This document shows positions 6,767 through 9,763 of a DNA stretch of 9,763 bases, piece after piece. Position 1 is the stretch's first letter. Every line of letters begins with the position of its first letter. This stretch comes from Pseudomonadota bacterium (lineage in GTDB: Bacteria > Pseudomonadota > Gammaproteobacteria > Burkholderiales > Rhodocyclaceae). The notes under the pieces were generated by a model that made no database searches, was not told the DNA's origin, and worked only from the letters and a program-made list of their open reading frames with translations. The stretch is taken from contig JAEWVQ010000365.1 in assembly GCA_023459095.1 (NCBI GenBank), forward strand, positions 1 through 9,763. The letters run 5' to 3'. The translations under genes and the position numbers were made by a program.

Positions 6767-7318
6767 ATGAAGTTCTGTTCCAGTTGCGGCGCCAGCGTCG
6801 CCTTCCGCGTCCCGCCCGGCGACACCCTGCCCCGTCACGTCTGCGACCACTGCGGCACGATCCATTACCAGAACCCGAAGATCGTGGTCGGCGCCCTGCC
6901 CGAATGGGAAGGCCGCATCCTGCTGTGCCGGCGAGCCATCGAACCGCGCCTGGGCATGTGGACCCTGCCTGCCGGTTTCATGGAGAACGACGAATCCACC
7001 GCTCAGGGCGCCGCACGCGAAACCCTGGAGGAAGCCTGCGCGCGGATCGCGGTCGGCGACATGTTCACGCTGATCGATGTTCCCCACATCAGCCAGGTGC
7101 ACATCGTCTATCGTGCCCGCCTGCTCGACCTCGACTTCCGCCCCGGCGACGAGTCGCTGGAGGTCGCGCTGTTCGACGAGCACGAGATTCCGTGGGACCG
7201 GATCGCCTTCCGCACCATCGCCCTCACCCTTCGCCACTATTTTGCCGACCGCCGTCGCGGGACGTGGTCGTTCCATACCGAGAGCATAGCGCCGCCGCCG
7301 TCCGCACTCCACCCCTGA
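6767..7318 (+). CDS. Zinc-ribbon Nudix hydrolase
   Basis: Nudix enzymes cleave a nucleoside diphosphate linked to another moiety; proteins with this N-terminal zinc ribbon are often annotated as NADH pyrophosphatase-like or ADP-ribose type, but the substrate cannot be read from the sequence. The 183-residue product begins with a Cys4 zinc ribbon (C4, C7, C26, C29). The Nudix box starts at G70 and has E76, R84, E85, E88 and E89 at canonical spacing (GX5EX7REXXEE). The Gly that normally follows EE at the second position is C91. The motif LPAGF just before the box is typical. The ATG at 6767 has GGAG 5 nt upstream. The C-terminus is Pro-rich and ends shortly after the fold. It is transcribed divergently from the c-di-GMP genes, with no evident functional tie. 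Confidence 0.92.
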   Translation: MKFCSSCGASVAFRVPPGDTLPRHVCDHCGTIHYQNPKIVVGALPEWEGRILLCRRAIEPRLGMWTLPAGFMENDESTAQGAARETLEEACARIAVGDMFTLIDVPHISQVHIVYRARLLDLDFRPGDESLEVALFDEHEIPWDRIAFRTIALTLRHYFADRRRGTWSFHTESIAPPPSALHP

Positions 7319-7490
7319 GCACTGGCACCGACGCCTCGTCGCGAACGGCCGCGGCCGCCGACGCTCCAATGCTCAAGGCGCGCGCGCTGGCGCCATGCGC
7401 GATGCACTTGCGCGATGCGTCCGAGTTCTGGTCTGATTTCCATCGCACGTCGCCGCCTCGGCGGCGTGCGGTCTCGGCGACGGAGGGAGC
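7319..7490. other. Intergenic region between Nudix and HNH genes
   Basis: No gene is supported in this stretch. It holds a GC-rich interrupted inverted repeat (about 7336-7362, CGTCG at the left end and CGACG at the right) without a U-tract, a tight tandem repeat of TGCGCGATGC (7396-7405 and 7409-7418), and a 7-bp inverted repeat CGCCGCC/GGCGGCG (7451-7466) just upstream of the HNH ribosome-binding site. No promoter could be assigned with confidence. Confidence 0.4.
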
Positions 7491-8126
7491 GTGCTGAACG
7501 ACAGCGCAGGACACCCACTTCAAGCGGACGGGGCGACCGCGCTCGACGACGGCCGCTACCCGTGGATACTCTCGCTCGACATGAACGGCACCCCGCACCG
7601 CTGGATTTCATGGCAGGCGGCCTGCCACTACCACGCCCGCGATCTGGTCGCCTGGAGCCTGGGCGAGCATGAATTCCACTTCTTCGGCGGCATCTGCCGC
7701 GCCACCGGGCGCCGCTCCGAAATCACCACGCACAGCATCATCGCGATCAAGGGCCGCGCGCTGCGCCCCGGCGTGCTCAACCAGGTACCGCCACTCAACA
7801 ACCGCGAACTGTTCCGCCGCGACCGCCACCTGTGCGCGTACTGCGGCCACCGCCTGCCCGGCAGCCAGCTCACCCGCGACCATGTGATGCCGGTATCACG
7901 CGGTGGGCGCGACGTGTGGATGAACGTGGTCGCCGCCTGCCGCCCGTGCAACCAGCGCAAGAGCGGACGCACCCCGGAGCAGGCGCGCATGGCCCTGCTG
8001 TTCGCGCCCTACGTGCCGAACAAGGCCGAATACCTGATCCTGTGCAACCGCCACATCCTCGTCGACCAGATGGACTTCCTCACCCGCCACGTGCCGCGCC
8101 AGAGCCGGCTGCACGCCGCGGGCTGA
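7491..8126 (+). CDS. HNH endonuclease family protein
   Basis: The 211-residue product carries a compact HNH nuclease domain near its middle. Zinc-binding pairs are C115-x2-C118 and C150-x2-C153; the catalytic segment has D130-H131 in TRDHVMPVSRGG, N145 in the helix, and N154 and K157 after the second Cys pair. These are the features of the HNH/HNH_5-like group found in many proteobacterial genomes outside restriction systems. The preceding region (about 20-100) is not a domain I recognise. The start is a GTG at 7491 with GGAGG 4 nt upstream, which favours it over later candidates. No methyltransferase, toxin or phage gene is adjacent, so the target is unknown. The last 47 bp overlap, on the opposite strand, the 3' end of the GntR-family gene. 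Confidence 0.88.
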   Translation: MLNDSAGHPLQADGATALDDGRYPWILSLDMNGTPHRWISWQAACHYHARDLVAWSLGEHEFHFFGGICRATGRRSEITTHSIIAIKGRALRPGVLNQVPPLNNRELFRRDRHLCAYCGHRLPGSQLTRDHVMPVSRGGRDVWMNVVAACRPCNQRKSGRTPEQARMALLFAPYVPNKAEYLILCNRHILVDQMDFLTRHVPRQSRLHAAG

Positions 8127-8874
8127 ACGCGGGCGCGGCGCCGAGCAGCGCGGCGAGATCGCGCGCGCTGCCGTTCCCCTCCGCCGCGCCGGCTGCGGAC
8201 TCCGCGCTCGTACCCAGGCGGCTCTCGAGATGCGCCAGATGCGCCCCCATCAGCGCCCGCGCCCGCGCCGCATCGCCCGCGGCCATGGCGTCGATGATCG
8301 CGCTGTGCTCGTCGAGCGCGCAGCACGGCGCCTGCGCCGCGCGATGCGCGAGCATCACCAGCGGCGTACGCGCCACCAACTCCTCGACGAAAGCCTCGAG
8401 CACCGTGTTGCCCGCATGGCGGGCGAGCTGGCGGTGGAACTCCACCGCCAGGCGCAGCCCGGCGCGCACCCGCCCGGCGCGGTAGGCCGCCTGCTCGCGA
8501 TCGACCAGCCGGCGCAGCGCGGCGACCGCGGCCGGGGTCTGCGCGGCGACGAATGCGTCCACGATGGCCGCCTCGATCACCCGCCGCGCGGCGAAGATGT
8601 CGCGCGCCTCGGCCACCGACGGGCGCGCCACGAACACGCCGCGATTGGGGGCATGCTCGACCAGACGGCAGGCCTCGAGGCGCGCGAGCACGGCACGGAC
8701 GACCGCGCGGTTGACGCCGAAATGATCGGCCAGCGTCTGCTCCTTCAGCTGCATGCCGGGCGGCAGGCGGTGGTCGAGCACGGCCTCGCGCAAGGTGTCG
8801 AAGATGCGTTCGGCCCCGCCCCCCGCCATGCCGCCCGGCGCCGGCGGCGGCGCCATCACCGCAATAGTGTTCAT
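8080..8874 (-). CDS. GntR family transcriptional regulator, FCD (FadR-type) subfamily
   Basis: The 264-residue product is a DNA-binding regulator that probably responds to a small ligand. A winged helix (about 20-88) includes LKEQTLADHFGVNRAVVRAV and ends in APNRGVFVA. An all-helical FCD ligand domain (about 90-222) follows, with candidate metal ligands H147 in EFHRQL, H190 in DEHSAI and H212 in GAHL. Residues 223-264 are rich in Ala, Gly and Arg and extend beyond the usual domain; this tail is largely encoded where the gene overlaps the HNH gene. The ATG at 8874 is chosen because GGAGG lies 4 nt upstream; an upstream in-frame start at 8973 would add a low-complexity basic segment. The gene is divergent from xdhA, so control of purine or xanthine catabolism is the likely role, by position and not by proof. 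Confidence 0.92.
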   Translation of the reverse strand: MNTIAVMAPPPAPGGMAGGGAERIFDTLREAVLDHRLPPGMQLKEQTLADHFGVNRAVVRAVLARLEACRLVEHAPNRGVFVARPSVAEARDIFAARRVIEAAIVDAFVAAQTPAAVAALRRLVDREQAAYRAGRVRAGLRLAVEFHRQLARHAGNTVLEAFVEELVARTPLVMLAHRAAQAPCCALDEHSAIIDAMAAGDAARARALMGAHLAHLESRLGTSAESAAGAAEGNGSARDLAALLGAAPAFSPRRAAGSGAARGG

Positions 8875-8984
8875 GCGTCCTCCCCGGTTGACGAATCGAC
8901 ACCCGCCCGCCGCCCCCGCCGCATTGCCGCGGACGCGCCCCGAAACGGTGCGCCGCACCTCATTCCGCACCAATATGGAACAGA

Positions 8985-9013
8985 AATATCATTTCATATC
9001 AATGAATTGTAGA
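8985..9013 (-). promoter_or_regulatory. Candidate promoter of the GntR-family gene
   Basis: On the minus strand TCTACA (9008-9013) lies 17 nt before GATATT (8985-8990); each box matches the sigma-70 consensus at 4 of 6 positions. TTGATA (8997-9002) with CATATT (8972-8977) at 19 nt is an alternative. Both lie in the AT-rich patch about 110 nt upstream of the start codon. Confidence 0.35.
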
Positions 9014-9019
9014 AACAGA

Positions 9020-9031
9020 ATTGTTGACAAT
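9020..9031. promoter_or_regulatory. Palindromic operator candidate for the GntR-family regulator
   Basis: ATTGT-TG-ACAAT is a perfect inverted repeat with 5-bp arms. It covers the -35 box of the xdhA promoter, so a bound repressor would block RNA polymerase. The TTGT/ACAA arm style is like operators known for FCD-type GntR proteins. A second GAATTGT half-site (9004-9010) repeats the left flank (9018-9024) 14 bp upstream. Confidence 0.55.
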
Positions 9032-9053
9032 CCAGCCCCCTGAAATCTAGATT
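9024..9053 (+). promoter_or_regulatory. Sigma-70 promoter for xdhA
   Basis: TTGACA (9024-9029), an exact -35 consensus, is 18 nt from TAGATT (9048-9053), which matches the -10 consensus at 4 of 6 positions. Transcription would start near 9060, about 28 nt before a small leader ORF and 90 nt before xdhA. Confidence 0.65.
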
Positions 9054-9087
9054 GAAACCACCCGGACCCTCGCCCTCGGAGCCCCGC

Positions 9088-9153
9088 ATGTCCTCTTTCC
9101 GCACCGCAGACGGTGCCCCCCTCCGCGCCCTTGCCTCCCCGGAGCGGCGATGA
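9088..9153 (+). CDS. Possible 21-residue leader peptide ORF overlapping xdhA start
   Basis: A short frame reads MSSFRTADGAPLRALASPERR. Its ATG has GGAG 6 nt upstream, and its TGA (9151-9153) overlaps the xdhA ATG (9150-9152) as ATGA. The peptide has no recognisable domain or amino-acid run typical of an attenuator. It may be translated to couple ribosome entry to xdhA, or it may be chance. Confidence 0.45.
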   Translation: MSSFRTADGAPLRALASPERR

Positions 9154-9763
9154 GCACCGCCACGCTGCGCTTCCTGCTCGACGGCCGCGAGATCCGCCTC
9201 GACGGCATCGCGCCGACCACCACGGTGCTGAACTGGCTGCGCGAGGACGCCGGCCGCACCGGCACCAAGGAAGGCTGCGCCGAAGGCGATTGCGGCGCGT
9301 GCACCGTGGTCGTCGCCGAAGCCTGTGACGGCCGGCTGCGCTGGCGCGCAATCAATGCCTGCATCCGGCTGCTGCCGACCCTGCACGGCAAGGCGCTGTT
9401 CACCGTCGAGAGCCTGCGCGCCGCCGACGGCGGCCTGCACCCCGCGCAGCAGGCCCTGGTCGATTGCCATGGCTCGCAGTGCGGTTTCTGTACGCCGGGC
9501 TTCGTGATGTCGCTGTTCGGGCTCTACCAGACCGAGGCCGCGCCGGACCGCCAGCACATCGACGAGGCGCTCTCGGGCAATCTGTGCCGATGCACCGGTT
9601 ACCGCCCCATCATCGACGCCGCGCACCGCATGTACGCCCTCCCCGCCGTCTGCGGCAACGCGCTGCCGCTGCCGGCGTGGCGCGACGACCGCGAAGGTGA
9701 AACCGCGCTGCTCGCAAAGCTCGTCGCGCTCGACGACGGCCGCACACTCGCGCTCGCCACCCC
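9150..9763 (+). CDS. xdhA: Xanthine dehydrogenase small subunit XdhA (3' end cut by window edge)
   Basis: XdhA carries the two [2Fe-2S] clusters and, further on, the FAD domain of the molybdenum enzyme that oxidises hypoxanthine and xanthine to urate. The visible 204 residues show a plant-ferredoxin-like domain (about 4-85) with cluster ligands C43, C48, C51 and C71 in GCAEGDCGACTVV, and a second helical cluster domain (about 90-165) with C111, C114, C146 and C148 in SQCGFCTPGFVMSL and GNLCRCTGYRP. The FAD-binding part begins near the edge. These ligands also occur in related small subunits (CO or aldehyde dehydrogenases), but the N-terminal style with an extension after the clusters (residues 166-204) fits a bacterial XdhA with fused FAD domain. 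The ATG at 9150 has GGAG 5 nt upstream. A divergent GntR-family gene and an operator-like palindrome lie upstream. Confidence 0.9.
   Translation, partial: MSTATLRFLLDGREIRLDGIAPTTTVLNWLREDAGRTGTKEGCAEGDCGACTVVVAEACDGRLRWRAINACIRLLPTLHGKALFTVESLRAADGGLHPAQQALVDCHGSQCGFCTPGFVMSLFGLYQTEAAPDRQHIDEALSGNLCRCTGYRPIIDAAHRMYALPAVCGNALPLPAWRDDREGETALLAKLVALDDGRTLALAT

Noticed and set aside
6590..7369. 259-codon minus-strand frame opposite the Nudix gene
   Set aside because: It is antisense to a gene with a complete zinc ribbon and Nudix box, and its product has no domain.
7491..8126. HNH gene as part of a restriction, toxin or homing system
   Set aside because: No methyltransferase, immunity gene, intron or phage gene is adjacent, and the gene lies between ordinary housekeeping-type genes.
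8230..9012. 260-codon plus-strand frame opposite the GntR-family gene
   Set aside because: It is a His/Arg-rich antisense frame over a clear winged-helix and FCD coding region.

Overview
The window looks like chromosomal DNA of a flagellated, high-GC betaproteobacterium, probably a member of the Rhodocyclales (Azoarcus/Thauera-like). This rests on GC-rich codon use, FlhDC-type flagellar control, a betaproteobacterial-style sigma-28 promoter and the gene content; the genus is inference. No tRNA, rRNA, IS element, integrase or CRISPR array is visible.

Left part (1-2776, minus strand): flagellar genes read flhD, flhC, motA, motB. flhD and flhC encode the FlhD4C2 master activator. motA and motB encode the proton-driven stator; motB runs off the left edge. 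A strong hairpin lies just after flhC. A good sigma-28 (FliA) promoter follows it in front of motA, so motAB look like a late flagellar unit placed directly behind the early regulator operon.

Middle part (2883-6611, minus strand): two cyclic-di-GMP proteins sit 9 bp apart. The first is HDOD-REC-GGDEF with an intact GGDEF motif and an RxxD inhibitory site, so a likely diguanylate cyclase. The second is REC-GGDEF*-EAL with a degenerate GSDRF motif and an intact EAL domain, so a likely phosphodiesterase. They form a make/break pair directly upstream of flhDC, separated from it by an intrinsic terminator embedded in the last codons of the second gene.

Right part (6767-9763): a divergent plus-strand zinc-ribbon Nudix hydrolase, then an HNH endonuclease-like protein. 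The HNH gene overlaps, tail to tail, a minus-strand GntR/FCD regulator. Divergent from the regulator is xdhA (xanthine dehydrogenase small subunit), cut by the right edge. The AT-rich region between regulator and xdhA holds a near-consensus promoter whose -35 box lies in a perfect palindrome, a plausible operator. A 21-codon leader ORF with its own ribosome-binding site ends in an ATGA overlap with the xdhA start.

The genes are mostly recognisable families. The most interesting points are the arrangement of the c-di-GMP pair beside flhDC, the coding-embedded terminator, and the leader ORF plus operator in front of xdhA. I did not find a convincing wholly new system.
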